A stretch of DNA of 64,000 bases from Pseudophaeomoniella oleicola (taxonomy: Eukaryota; Ascomycota; Eurotiomycetes; Phaeomoniellales; Phaeomoniellaceae), in contig QWDQ01000047.1 of the NCBI GenBank assembly GCA_003868215.1, positions 150,122 to 214,121 of the forward strand, written 5' to 3'. A program made the position numbers and the translations under genes. This document shows, one piece after another, positions 34,220-47,300 of this stretch; position 1 is the stretch's first letter, and each line of letters begins with the position of its first letter. A model generated the notes under the pieces. It made no database searches, was not told the DNA's origin, and worked only from the letters and a program-made list of their open reading frames with translations.

Positions 34220-36064
34220 TTCGGGTGCTCACGACGCGATGATGCAACAATGTGGCGCAACGGTGTCTACCCTTTTATACGAGACTCTATAGGTCGTCTG
34301 TTAGCATTGCGCCTTCTGGCGATAGGGCCGAAACCCATGCGGGGACAATTAAAGAGATATAAACGTGCTTCGGACAGGGTACTGCGCGCAGCGACGAAGC
34401 AGGAGCGCACAAACTCTCTGCCGCAGGAAACACGTAGTATAGAGTCGCGCCGCTGAATTCACGGGTCGCACAAGCAGGAAAGAGGAAATGGGCCGATACT
34501 TACAGTCACGGAATAGACGCGTCGGAAGGCCATGCGGAGGTGAATGGCATGTAGCGAGATGGTTGGCGATATCTTTGTGGCTATAACGGATAAGAGAGTT
34601 GAGGATTGTGGAGGTGGTTGTTGTTGTTGAAGGAAGGAGAGATTGGGTGATGATGGGTAGAAAAGAAGAACATGAACATGGTGGAGGTAGAGTAGGCCAG
34701 GACCCTCCCAGAGGATAGTATATGGTAAGGTATGGGTTCGGGCGGGCCATGGAAGGCAAGCATATTAAAGTAAGGTAAGGTAAGGTCTTGGTCTTTTTCT
34801 TTACATAGTGGAAAAAAAGGAAGTATACCATAGTAGTCATAGTGCCCGTCCGCTTCTCTTTCTCCCACCGACCAAAGACGCAAAGCAGAAGAGGTCCTTG
34901 GCAAATAGACGTGACTTAGTACGTAGTAAGTAATTTATGCAATAAGGTACCTGACCGAACTGGACTCACTTTTCTGCATTTGCCATTGGGGCAATCAGAG
35001 AAAAGAGTACGGAAAATGATTGATCCATAATCCTTCGCGACTACGCGGGCACTGTGCCCACTTCAATGACCAAAATACGTCAGTAGCCAATCGGGCACCT
35101 GCTCAGTAACCCGCCGATCCTCTTCAAAATTTGGAGTTTCTCCCTGCTCATTCTCCTGACAATCAGACTTGCACTTTGGAACTGCATTGCTGGGAATCAA
35201 CACCACCAACACCTCAAGTATTTACCCTCATTGGATTCGCAAAGAGGTCTGCTATCTGTGTCGATGCTATGATGGAGGTTTCGAGACTATCGGTCTGAGT
35301 GGATGGACTAAAATGTCGAAATGATGCCACGATTCCGATGATCTTCGTCTACCCGACTTCCAAGTTAGAGATGTTCGGATACGCCTGACACCCCAGCTCT
35401 CTTTAATTGCTATATAATCTTTCAACACAGTGGTCGCTTATATCATATAGCATTGACGATTGACCGGTGGGAGTGGTTATGGTCATGGAGGCAGCTCTTC
35501 GTTCCCATGTTCTTTGTATCACAGTCTCATACTTGGTCGTTGACTGATGGGAAGATCTGGACGCTGTAACAATATTCTGCATTCATTGATCTCACTATTG
35601 ACAGAATGTCGTTCCAGGTTTACAGCTGCCTTGCTCATGCGATACTTACCCATCTAGTATCAATTCCGTCCGACCAAATTCAAATCATTCTATGCCGTAG
35701 AGCTGAGTCAACCATGTAAAGGAAAGACAAGCCCATCAATGCCCTCGCGCCATACCACCATCCTCATAGAACATGTATCGTTGCTTGACGACCCTCTTCT
35801 ACAAGCACCTCGACGACCGTCTTCAGGTCATTCGCGATTTGTTCGGACCTGTCCCAAACAGGAAAGGTTGATTCTGGCATTTAAAGTTCGCGGGTAGACT
35901 ATGCCTAATATGGATATGGGCAGCCGGGCTCGAACGACCTTGGCTTGACTCCTTACCATCTAGGTTTGCATAATAGGCTAGGTACACTGTCAGACACATC
36001 GGATTGCTCACGGCCATCCTGCTCACGTCCAACGAAATCAAATCAACCAGTGCAACCATGTTGT
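34220..36064. promoter_or_regulatory. Itc1 upstream region and Alg8 3' flank
   Basis: 1.8 kb without a recognisable gene. A 163-codon frame at 34349-34840 (-) is low-complexity and not supported. A TACGTAGTA motif lies near 34916 and a GTAAG repeat near 34770-34786. Confidence 0.45.
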
Positions 36065-37775
36065 CTAAGAGGCAATATACACAACCATGAACCCGATCCA
36101 GCTTCCGACAACTCCGAGCGCCGAATATGCACTTGTAAACATCAACGGTAGGAACTCATATTTGTCCCCGAAGATCATTTGATGCACCCAAGAACAATAG
36201 ATGACTAAAGGAACCGAGATAGCAACGTACAGCAGTGAGAACCGGTCGAAAAGAAATATCCGTGGGCGCGGTGATGCTGGCGCAATCTGATCGAAGGTGT
36301 AGAGGAAGAGAATTAGCCACAGTAACGTATATACGGTTTTAATAGGGAATTCCGAAGGAGTGAACAGCAAGGGAAAGAGAGAGATATGTCCCGCTATAGC
36401 TAGAGGACGAAAAGCGCCCAGAAATCGGCGATCCTTGAGGGCGATGAGACTGAAGGGAATGAGGACGAGGAGGATGGCCTTTTCATGCACATGCCAACCG
36501 AACAGGAAGGAGGCATAACCACAAAGCGTCACAGCTCCTACGAAATGATCCCAGTCGGGGCGGAACCAAAGCTTAGCCAAGGCAGTCTGCAAGAGTCAGT
36601 GACATTGTTGCTGTTACCCGTAGAACTACTTACGAGTTGAAAAGCCAGGGTTAAGCCAAATGTCTGCTCTTTACTGATGTTGGGTAGGACGGCAAACGAC
36701 GTGTCCCCAACCAAACCCCTTGTCACGCTATTCACCGCGTCATCGTTGATAGGGAGTCCTAAGCGAGGTGCAGCTATAATGGGTTCAATACTTGCTGCTA
36801 CTGTCGAGAGAGTGGAAAGACTTACCTGAGATGAGTAAACGATCTGCAAACGAGTACAGTGCCCATGCATTGGGGGCCCAATAAGCATGGCATAGGCCTC
36901 TTGAGAATGGGAACAATCGGTTCTTGAGCTGTTCCAGCTGGCCCCATTTTGCGAACGGTGCGATAGCTGACCCAAATACTGCAATCATACTACATCCCAG
37001 CTTCGTAGCGTTCAGAAACTGGGGTCGTAAGAACGACTTTGGATCCAAGCAGTAAACCCTAAGCAAGTACACAAAATACGCAGGTGCAAGGTAGAGGTAA
37101 ATGTGCTTGAGGCAGAGTAGAATGGCGAACAGGATGGCACTATACAGCATAGTTGATCTTCTTCGAGCCAAGACCATCGATAGTATCAAAATACCATACA
37201 TGGCGCCGTTATACTGGAAATGTATATGATCGATGATAAGGAGGCCAGGTGATAGTAGTACCGAAAGGGCCGCTACATGTGCGGCTGTCCGGTTCTCAAC
37301 CGGCGTTGTCTGGACATATCTAACAGGCTGTCAGTAACTAGGAGTTGGATCACGTGATCTACCGACTTGTGCAATGCATAGGCGAGGACCAGTTCCGTGA
37401 AGATGACCGTTGATCGTTGGTAGCTGACCGTCTCCCACGAGTCATAACCGAGAGCCTTGACTTGAAGCATCGCTGAGTCGATCAGGGCACCCCCTTGAGA
37501 CAGCAACCACTCGAAATAGGCAAAATAAGGGGGATAATCCAGGGTCCATTCAGAGGTGTCCTTTATCGAGTCATTAGAATAAACAGATCATTGTCGATGA
37601 GTCTGGGTGTTACACAAACCTCATAGTACCAACGATTGACAGGGAGTGAGTGGGTGATGGCCAGCCAATTCCGATGCACCTCAAAATCCGTGGATTTGTA
37701 GGCCGGAAACAACAAGACTTTCAGGGCTGTCGCAACCACAGTGCATTGGAATATCGAAGGATAGAGAGCCGCCAT
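36065..37775 (-). CDS. ALG8: Alg8 dolichyl-P-glucose alpha-1,3-glucosyltransferase
   Basis: Five exons: 37775-37620, 37560-37367, 37319-36826, 36773-36634 and 36586-36065, giving 501 residues in phase. It belongs to the Alg6/Alg8 family of multi-pass endoplasmic reticulum glucosyltransferases. Alg8 adds the second glucose to the lipid-linked oligosaccharide used for N-glycosylation. Family motifs visible are [18 protein letters not shown] and [16 protein letters not shown] in the first lumenal loop, [15 protein letters not shown], and [20 protein letters not shown]. The segment [15 protein letters not shown] fits Alg8 better than Alg6. About ten further hydrophobic segments follow. The acidic pair in the first loop is presumed catalytic. 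The second intron needs a weak GTCGGT donor to keep the conserved reading ALHKYVQTTP. Confidence 0.93.
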
Positions 37776-38370
37776 TTTGTTTCCACCCAACCTTATCACC
37801 CAACTCTCAAATAATGGTCGTCGTCAACGTCGTCCCTAATCGTTCGTCTAGGCCAGGTACTGCCAGCTGGTGTTTACACGGCGAAGCTTTTCCTTTCTAC
37901 TGTAGCACCGTAAGTTCGGGCAGACGACACGCTAACTCAAATGGGGCTTCCAAGCTCCCAGCGGGCCCGTCAGACCCCTGATCACAGCGTCAATTGGTGT
38001 TACCTTAGGAGCTCCAAATTATTAACTGGCGTTAATTAAGTATCAGGATAGGTGTCCAACTGTCAATTGTCGACGTAGTTCATTTTTACTGTCATTCGTG
38101 TCTTGTAAGAAGGACATGTCAGATTTCAGTGCTCGTCATGTTGTCGCTTTGGATGCTTTGAACGTTCATCATTCAATCAACTTTTCCTCAAGCGCCGTCT
38201 CAGTTGCTAAAGAGATCCGAATCTGTGTGATAGCCATCGTACTCGGTTTCACCACTACCAGTATCATCAGGACCGTTCTCGACTATCGCAGGAAGCGTTC
38301 TGGTTGAACTATCTCTGGACTTTCGAAAACTCATCTACCAATCATATTACTCCACCTTCGAGCTTCTAGA
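37776..38370. promoter_or_regulatory. Divergent upstream region of Alg8 and the lectin gene
   Basis: 595 bp between starts. A 69-codon frame at 38098-38307 with one hydrophobic stretch starts at GTG and is probably leader sequence. Confidence 0.45.
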
Positions 38371-39741
38371 ATGAGGCTTCTCCTTGCGTCATTGCTCTTC
38401 GCGAGTTACAATGCGCATGCGCAGACAGTTGTTCAAGAGACTAGTTTCGGGTATGGAGCGCCGCGCGGACCAAACGATGCGATAGTACCGGGTTGGAAGC
38501 TGCTTGGGGAGGGGCATGACCTACAGCTCCTTTCCGACAAAGTCATCCTAACGCCGCCATACCCTGGCAACAAACGGGGCGCATTGTGGGCAGAGCACAC
38601 AACAGCGCTGGAAGAGTGGACGGCGGATTTCGAATTCAGAGCGAGTGGCGGTGAAAGAGCTGGTGGCAACCTACAAGTATGGTATGTGAAAGATGGGCAG
38701 CAGACAATAGGCACATCCAGTATATACACCGTCGGAAGATTTGACGGTCTCGCCATTGTGATCGACTCTCATGGAGGGGGATCAGGCAGTATCCGGGGGT
38801 TTCTCAACGACGGGACCACAGACTACCAGTCACGACACCCTAGTATTGATGGCTTAGCATTCGGTCATTGCGACTACGCATACCGAAATCTTGGTCGCCC
38901 TTCACTTTTGCAGATCAAACAAGGTCGGAACAATTTCGAAGTCCGTATCGATGGTCGCCTCTGTTTCAATAGCCATCTAGTCGCTCTCCCACCCAACTAT
39001 AGCTTTGGTATCACGGGCGCAACCTCTGAAAACCCGGATTCATTCGAAGTTTACAAGTTCGTTGTAACAGCTGGCGCTGCAGCACAATCGCTACGCCATC
39101 CCGATCAGCAGCAGCAACAACAATTTAATCCACCACCGGAGACCCCAGGGAATGTGCCAGCTTCGTCCATAACTTCCAGCGAAGCTCAATTTGCCGATTT
39201 ACATGATCGCCTTCAAGCCATCAACGGCATCACAAATTCGCTCTTCCACGAATTCCAGCTCTACCGTGAAGCTTCGGGGAATAGACATTCCGAACTCCTC
39301 AACGCAATTCCAAGCCAACAGTCTGTACAGAGTTTGGAGCGAAGAGTGCAAAGTCTCGAATCGCTGGTCGCTGAGCTTAAAAAGCAGATCGAGGAGACAG
39401 ATCATAAGGGCCAGTTCACTAAGCTCAATGACAAGCTTTCACAAACACATTCGCACCTTACAGATCTTCCCAGCGTCTTTACTGAAGGTAAGCCAGTGTC
39501 CCTTTTCTCTTTCCCGCTGTCAATGAGGGTTCTTTAAATTATCACCTGCATTTTTTCCAATTGTTACTGCCTCCTTGCAATGACCTATCTCAGGTAGCTA
39601 ACATTGCTTCTAGCAATAACAACATCTGCGCCACGAACAGGCTTCCTCATCACCCTTGTAATCATCCTCCAAGTCATCCTCGCCGTATCGTACGTTGTCT
39701 ACAAGAAGCGAAGAGCGAACATGCCAAAGAAGTTCCTTTGA
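38371..39741 (+). CDS. EMP47: L-type lectin cargo receptor, ERGIC-53/Emp47-like
   Basis: Exons 38371-39487 and 39614-39741, with a 126 nt intron (GTAAGC..TTCTAG), give 414 residues. Residues 1-17 (MRLLLASLLFASYNAHA) are a signal peptide. An L-type lectin domain follows (about 20-230), with FGYGAPRGPNDAIVPGW, the WTADFEFRASG strand, FDGLAIVIDSHG and NYSFGITGATSENPD. A Gln/Pro linker and a coiled coil (about 270-370) come next. Exon 2 encodes one membrane segment (FLITLVIILQVILAVSYVVY) and a short cytosolic tail ending KKRRANMPKKFL. The final KKFL resembles the KKFF of ERGIC-53: a dilysine ER-retrieval signal with a terminal hydrophobic export signal. So it likely cycles between ER and Golgi carrying glycoproteins. 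Emp46, Emp47 and Uip5-like members are alternatives. Mannose binding is not assured, since the calcium-site residues are only partly recognisable. Confidence 0.88.
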
Positions 39742-41252
39742 ATCAAGCGGGGCATTGTTATATGTAGAGCAATCCTTCTGAACTTCAATCTTGTGCCGTT
39801 TCCCCTCACGGTGACTACAGTAAAGGGAGCTGGAACAGAAACGGCATTGAGGTGGCTTATAGCTATGTCGGATTCTAAGCCCTTGGACAGAGTACTACAT
39901 GGCGGGGAGTCCGACCTGACCTGCATGGCTGCTCGCTAATGCACCATCCAACATCGATCACCTTCTCACATTGCAAAATTAATGCCCATCCCCTTTTCGA
40001 TCCGCCAAGAATACCTCTAGCTACACTCGACACCATTCAAATCTCCATCTTTGCACAACCTTTCAATATCCGAAAACACGATCGTCAACGCACAAATGGA
40101 CATACGAAGAAGGAGCCCGTCTATCCACCACTCGACGAAACAGTTTTCCCTTCCACCACCAGTAGAGCGAGAGAGACATTGTTCAGTCCACAGCGAAAAA
40201 GTTGCGTAAAATAAATGCCTACAGAGCAGACATCCCGTTACCCATCTGCTTTTAATCAAGCAGGCAGGCAAGGAACGGAAAGTGGTGATACTAAAACAGG
40301 AAACAGAAAAAAGATGACAACGACGAGTTGGGCTTGCTGATGCATTTTGTACATATATATATACATACTACCTTTGATCACCCTCATCTCATCCTGGGTT
40401 AGGTAGGTAGTACCTTAGGTAGGTAAGGCACCTGTCTCATATCCATCTCTGTATCAACAAGCAATCATACCTACTTCTTACTCCTACTATCTACTCCTAC
40501 TCTACATCCATACCTACCTACCTACTCAATGTTAACAAATCATAAACAAGAATAATTCCCTGAATATTATGAACTGCTGCCGCTGCTGCTGCTGCTGCTG
40601 AGACGAAACGACCGTCTGTCTGTTCTGTACGGCATTTTTATTTGCTTTTGGTTGGCTGGTGGTTGGTGGGCTAGTTCAATAGTTAAGGTAGGTAATTACA
40701 TGGGCTGTTATTTAATTTAGATGGTAATTAAGATAGGTAGGTAAGGTAGGTACCTAAGGAACAGAACAGAACAGAACAGAACGGAACGGAAAACCAAATA
40801 GGACCCCCCCGGCAAGGCAAGGCAAGGCAAGGCAAGGGACGAAACGAGGACGACGACGAGTGAGACCCTTTCGTAAGAAGCGCAGAGAGAGGCATCATAT
40901 ATAGATATATATACACTACATTACACTACATTACACTAGGTACACTACTAATTACAAAAGATGTATAGATTAAATATAAAAATCTTCTTTTATGACATTT
41001 GCAATTCACCTTAAGTTCTTTCTCTATCTTAAAAAAACTGTTTACCGGGGGGTTTTCTTTCATTTATTTGGGCGTTGAAAAAAAAGAAAAAGATCTCTAG
41101 GATAAGTCCCCTGCCTTCCGCAGAGGAAGAAGATTTAAAAAAAAAAGGAAAGGAAGATTGCTGACTTGAGAGGGATATCGATGATTACATATATCGTCCT
41201 CTGACAATCGGGGTGCAAATCATGATCTTTCTTTGGGTTATGTTTTTCTTTC
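39742..41252. other. Convergent intergenic region with dense simple repeats
   Basis: Between the 3' ends of the lectin and hexokinase genes. It holds TAGGTAGG/GTACC repeats (40398-40432 and 40732-40757), a GCTGCC/GCT run near 40579, ACAGA units (40761-40790), GGCAA units (40811-40838) and TACAC-type units near 40913. No gene seen. Confidence 0.6.
40761..40838. repeat. Pentanucleotide microsatellites (ACAGA)n and (GGCAA)n
   Basis: Two adjacent five-base repeats separated by a short C run. Confidence 0.85.
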
Positions 41253-42749
41253 CTACTTCTTCGACTGAGTAAACATCTTGACGAAAGCGTCCGTATCCCT
41301 GATTCCGGCCATTTGGCCTTGCTCGACTCTCTTGATGGTCAAGGCGGCAATCAAGGCGGCACCGACACCACTACCGTCCTCAGCGCTGAGCATAACGACC
41401 GGATCCTTCTCGCCGCGCTTCTTCTCGGGCCAGTCCAGGATATCTCGGAGGGCTTGGGCGCCACGGGCCTTGAAGTAGGGATACTTGTTAAAGACGGAGC
41501 CATCGGCGCCGACGTGGCAGGTTTTGATGTCCTTCTTGGTGACGATGGCAGCAACACCGCAGGCGCTGAGGCGGGCAGCACGAGTACCGATAAGTTCTGC
41601 GAGACGACGGCAGAGCTCCAGTTCAGCTTTGTTGGTCTCGAGACCCAGCTTCGAGAGGAATAGATCGTGGGTTTCCTGCAAGTTTTCAAAGGGATCTTCC
41701 TCGATGAATGCGAGGAAAGATGCATCTAAAGAATAGGCCTTCTTAAGCTTGGAAATATCCTGGTTTTCAAACACGAGGTTCTTGTTTTCGGCGAGGTCGA
41801 CAAGAACAAGACGGAAAATCTCTCCGAGGTAGAGACCTGCAATCATCTTCTCGAACGATTGTTGGCCTGGCCTGGGAGATGTTTCGTCAATGATCAGGTC
41901 GTATTTGGTGCGTGGAAGAACCAAATGTTCGTTGTCAAATGCTCCATACTCGCAATTGATGGCCATTGGTGTGTCCGGTGGAAGCTTGAGGTGGTCGAGC
42001 TTGGGGATTGAGCCCAGATTTTCGTAATACGCGGCATTAGTACCAGTCCCAAAAATACAACCGATCGCCATGCTGGGGTCGGTGTACTTGGAGGCCACCA
42101 AAGTACCGGTAGTGTCGTTTATCAAGGCAGCAAGTTTGATTGGGAGGTTCTGTCAAATTGTCAATTATCATAAGCTTGGACGAGCAGATCCACATACCCT
42201 CTTCTCAAGAGCGGCCTCGAATTGAGGCACAACGTCTTTGCCTTCGACGCCCTCGACGTCGAATCCCTTGGTCCATCGTTGCAAGATACCATTATCAATG
42301 TACTCTTGTGTCGCAGGATAACTGAAGGTGAAACCAAGTGGCAGTCTGCCCAATTCCTCTCCTTCGTGGTGATATTGGAGGAATTGTTCGAGGCAGTCGG
42401 CTACGTATTCCCACATTTCTTCTGCTTTGCCTGTTTTCAGCTCCTCGGGCATCTTATACTTGCTCTGAATGATATCGAATTCTCCCTTCTCCTCTGGCAG
42501 GATAATCTCGCAAACACGTAGGTTTGTGCCTCCCATGTCCAGCGCCAGGTATGTACCTTGTTCATCCCCGGTCGGGAAGTTCATGACCCATGTCGGGTTC
42601 ATCGGAATATTTCCACCTTCCTTGGAAAGACCTTTCTCGAGCTCCTTGACGAAATGAGCTGTGACCTCTTTCAGCTTTTGTGGTGAGACAATAAACTGGG
42701 ATTCGAGGTTCGCGATCTCTTCCAGAAGGCTTTTTGGCACATCAGCCAT
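41253..42749 (-). CDS. HXK1: Hexokinase
   Basis: Exons 42749-42198 and 42149-41253, with a 48 nt intron (GTATGT..TTGACAG), give 482 residues. It phosphorylates glucose and other hexoses at carbon 6 with ATP in the cytosol. Motifs are LALDMGGTNLRVCEI (phosphate-binding loop, about 68-82), LGFTFSYPATQ, ILQRWTKGFD, and LINDTTGTL with the catalytic Asp near 196. Next come IGCIFGTGTNAAY and INCEYGAFDNEH, and near the C-terminus VMLSAEDGSGVGAALIAAL (adenosine site). The ILQRWTKGFDVEGVEG segment matches fungal hexokinases rather than glucokinases. A threonine takes the place of the common Cys in GTGCNAAY. The start MADVPKSLLEE is typical. Whether it has the nuclear glucose-repression role of yeast Hxk2 cannot be told. 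Confidence 0.95.
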
Positions 42750-44340
42750 AGACCCTGTGCACGTCGTTAAAAGATATGGCCAGGCATTTGATCATGTCGC
42801 TCATCAAACATACCCCTGCGGGATGCCCTGCGCTTTGGACCTAATCCGACCATCTTGCTGATTTGATATGATTTGCTGTTTGAACGAGTATTTAATCCAG
42901 AATCCGCTAGATGTAGAGTGTTGCGTGAGAGCTGTAAAGAGCAGGAAAGGGTTCACTGTATCCAATTGACCCCTCCGCAGACTGGCAGTCGAAAGTACAA
43001 GGGAGAACTTGTATATTTGTCGCACCAAGTCCAAGAAGATGCGTGTATTGATCAACAGGAAAAAAGGAAAATGTTGAAAGCTATGGACTGAGTAGAGTCT
43101 GTAGCTGCAACCCTCCCGCAACGCCGCATTTGGGCCGTGGAGGGGTGGTCAGGTTGCTTCACCGGCCTTACCAAACTTACCATACTTACCGGTGGTTGAT
43201 GTAATTATCACCACCAAAACAAGAGTTAATCTCATGGATTATTCAGGAGGGGCTTGTAAAATACGGTAACCATGCAGTGCACGTCACCCAAGGACATTTG
43301 AGTTCACGTTAGGAGCTTTGAGTCCTTGGCTCCGGCGAGACGGTGTAATTATGTAATCAGTCTATGACCATCAGCATCTCATCAAATGGTTTATATGACG
43401 GTACCTACGTCCTCAGGGACCTATGAAAGTCGCCCAGCCCTATACTCGTGTCTGTCAGATCATTCAGTAACTAAATGCAACCATCATGGATTATAGGACA
43501 TGCTATATATCACTTGAAAACCAAGTATCCGAATTATACCATGGGTTATCGTCTTCCCCCACGGCGGACATCCGCTGATTGTTGTCGTAATTGGGCTGAA
43601 TGTACCGGCCGTCTCCGTGCTCAGCTTATGCTCTGAGGACCTTACTCTAGATCATTGTTGTGAAGAATACAACGGCGTCGTGCTGCCAGACTTTTCTTGC
43701 TGTCTCGGACCGTTTCTTCCACTAGCAATCTCTTTAGTTACGCGGCAAATGTGGCTATCCCTCGGGACAGCTTTATCACGTGGTATGATCATTTTAGCGA
43801 TCGAACTTGAGGGATTTGATCCTGAACACCAGATAATGCCTACCCACCAATAGGTACCAGGTACCAGGTGATTAGGCAGCAGAACGCTCGTTATATGAAT
43901 AGTACTCGTTCGCTAGGTGCGTAAACAGACTCATGTACACCAATGGTTCTGACCAACCGTGGGGTCGACGAAATGAATGCAAGTTGTTGATCCACACAAG
44001 CATAAAGGTACCTATATCATGTGTAATTGCCTCATATATCAATAATACAAAATAGAAAACTATGCTCCAAGAATGGCAGCAATACACGTTTATCTTGCTT
44101 CCCACCAATCTGCCGTCGATCCCCTGACTATCAAAACAACCAGTGTTGAGGAATAAAATACTCTATCCCGATTCTCCTGGACTCCCGTGGGCCCTGCCTG
44201 ATGCTATCCCTTTCAACGGCACGCCGTTGATCCATGTAATAGAACGTGACTATCGAGAAACCGTAATGATTGTTGTACTTTTGACATAGCGCCGGCTCCC
44301 CAAATTCCATACGAAGAGAAAGACAACACAACAAATGCTT
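42750..44340. promoter_or_regulatory. Hexokinase upstream region and Sec7-PH gene 3' flank
   Basis: 1.6 kb with no recognised gene or RNA. A 78-codon frame at 43617-43853 (+) is unlike known proteins. A short GGTACCAGGTACCAGG duplication lies near 43853-43868. Confidence 0.4.
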
Positions 44341-47300
44341 TCAAGCATAAATCTCTTGCATCAAAGGACTACGCTTCATCCCAGTTGATGTTGGTGTGGC
44401 AAGGTCTTCCTCGGACTCTGCGTGTTCACTGTGAATTGAAGAAGAGCTCTCTTTGCTTTCGGACAAGACCAGAGAGCTGGAGCTCGAGAAATTCTTGTCA
44501 AAATAATCCTTAGGTTCTGCCACATCCTGTGCTGATGATGCGAACACGTCAACTAGCTCATTAGCACTCTTGAAAGAACCCTCTACGGCAGATCCGGGAT
44601 CTGCCGAGAGCTTGCTGATATTAGATTCTGTGTCGTCTTTGGTGCTTTTGACGCTGGCGCGTTGAGTGTTTTTCATCCGCAGCCGCTCCTCAGGGGACAA
44701 GACGCTCCAGTCATGGCCGAAGGTGATCACTGATGCTTTCTTGCCGTGAACGATAAAACTGCCAGTCCCCCTGCTTAATTGTTCAACCTCAGGAGAAACC
44801 GGCTGCACAGACGCTTCCCCCGTCGTTGCTCCGGAACCTGAATCGCGGCCCTTGCGACTACGATGGTGACCCAATGTCTGAGAGCCGTGCGAATCCCGCA
44901 AGGTGCGACGAAGGCTGCTGCGATTCTTGCCCTTGTCCGTGAGGGTAGCTTGTGACGCCTTAGACTCGACCCCGTTCGAATCGCTAGTCTCTGGACGACT
45001 TGCACTAGTTGTTCCATCAAGTCCAAGCAGGCCTGCCTCCCGCAGTAGCTGCTCCTCCCCTTCGCCCACACCCATTGCAGTCGGCGTACTCGCTCCGGCA
45101 CTGGCAACCTCACTGTGACTACGACCACTCAGCGTTGATGGCTTGTGAGCTAACCTTGGACTGGACTGAGGCGTGACGAAATCATCTCTCAGGTCAGCCG
45201 ACGCCGTAGTCACGGCTGGGGACTGTATCAAGGATGCTCGAGATGAACGCTGACTCGCAACTGAAGCTCGGCGGGGAGGTTGACCTTCGTTCATAGGGTT
45301 TGTGGAACCAGATCCAAAAGAAAAAGGACGCCGATTCTCCCTTGTACTTTTTGGAGACAAGGCGTTATTGCTTTGGGGCGAATCAATCTTTGCCAGAGCC
45401 ACTTGACTTGATGTCAGCTCTGTCGGGGTTGAGGAGGTCACATGTAGTGAGGGCTCCCTGCCCAATATCTGAGGGTTTTTCTTCTCCTCCTCTTCCAAAT
45501 CTAGGCGAAGAATATCACGATGACACTGGGTTCGGCCCATCTCAACTCGTATCCATTTCAGCTTGGCAGACATTTTGGCTGCAGCATATACTAAACCCTC
45601 ACGCGTCTTCTGTTGGATGGGACACATGATCTGAAGATGCCTCGCATTTCGCAGGAGGTTGTCCAACTCCTTCTGGGCCAACCCAAGCTTTTCATTAGCT
45701 TCGTTGATCTTTTCGAACATCAATTGGCGCCGGTAAGTCATGATTTCTCGAGCAAGCTGCTGATCGAACTTGCGACTGTGAATGCTAACATCCCCCGTTG
45801 ATGTTGGAATGGTCGTTTCAGAGACAGGTGCTGCTTTTGTCACCGACTGACGACGACCTTCGTTATTGATATCTAGAACGCCCCTCATCCTCAATCCGGC
45901 TGTACGAAATGTGGCTGCATAATTCAGCTTGGCTATCCAGTCATTCATATCTGCTTCATCATTCGCGAGGAATACCTCTTCGAAGCCTCCATGTTTGACG
46001 AAGACAAACGCATTCTTGTGTTTCTTGTAGGTCACGTCTCTAAGTGCCACCGAGTCATCCATCGACATCAGGGCGTCTGGTTTAAAGTCATTCAGCGGCG
46101 GACGGAAAACCACCGGGTGTTCCACATTGCCACTTTTATCATGGTTCTGCTGTTGGGCCATCAAAGCTTTGACCCACGCAAGGTCATGGAAGAAGTAGAG
46201 CTGGGAACTGGTCAGGATGGCGCCCCATTCTTGCCATGGCGATCTTGTCTTCTTTTTCCTCGCATCTTTCCGCCAGAGCAGACCAACCTTAGCAGCTTTG
46301 ATATCGACCAAACCAGCTTGTGCTTCCGAGGGGTTAGTCGTAGTAGCCGGGGTAAGGAAAGCATCCGGTCTGGACCTCGCAGAGACGATTTGCAAGATAC
46401 CTGACCTAACGAATGCTTGATGTAGACTCTCAACGTCGAAGCTCTCCACAGTTCCAGTAGCACTGTATATATCTTCAGTATTCATCACATTCTTCAGTGA
46501 CGGTCGAAGTTGATCCAGCTTATTGTCCAAAATCAGTGTGTATGGATCTACTGGGCCCTTTAGACTGTCACTGCTAGCCGTCTTGAACAAGTTTTTCCGC
46601 GATTTCTGACCGGCCAGCCGGTGGCTATTGATAGCAACCTCATCATCGAAATGGATGAATGGAGTATATGCCACATTGTCGTAGAAGCATTCTAGTATGT
46701 CATGTGATACCTCAACTTGATCTTGCGTGTTTCTTACGTAGTCTTGCTTTTGCATCTTCCTCTTGTTGTTCTTGTTATGGGTATCAGAGTGGAGCAGAAG
46801 AATAGAAAACGCTACGAAGTATGCTTCATCTGTGACTGATCAGCATGTATGTACGAAGGGCGGGGTCAAATATACCTGTTGAGACAAAGACGCCTGGGTT
46901 GCATTCGCAGTACCTGTCCGCGAATCCTTGAAGCAATCTATCGATTTGCTGTGTCTCCTTCGGCAATTCCACAGCCATCAACATCTTCCGGATTGCCATA
47001 TCAATCGAATCTCCGAAATAGGGAAAGCCCCGCATGTACTTCCGGAGGCATGTCTTTGAAAAGTCGTCTCCAGACTTGCATAATATTGAGGCGATAACTC
47101 CACGGTTTACTGCCTGCTCGAGCTTTTCAAGATAGTCCGCTGGAGTGTCATCCTCACCCCTCTGTGGGTAATTGATGGACTCCCTTGGTAATTGGAATGA
47201 GTTTGGCTTCGAATTGAGAGATCCCGGGGTGCCAGGTGGCGCTGCTGGTGACCCGTGGCGGGGTTCAGGCAGCTCTGAATTCTGCCTTAAACGTGCAGGC

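Noticed and set aside
34349-34840. 163-codon frame on the minus strand upstream of Itc1
   Set aside because: The translation is low-complexity (Thr, Ser and Pro runs) without a domain and sits in a promoter region.
38098-38307. 69-codon frame with a hydrophobic stretch before the lectin gene
   Set aside because: It begins at GTG, has no known relatives that I recognise, and more likely is leader sequence of the lectin transcript.
43617-43853. 78-codon frame between hexokinase and the Sec7-PH gene
   Set aside because: Short, cysteine- and leucine-rich by composition, with no domain and no splice support.
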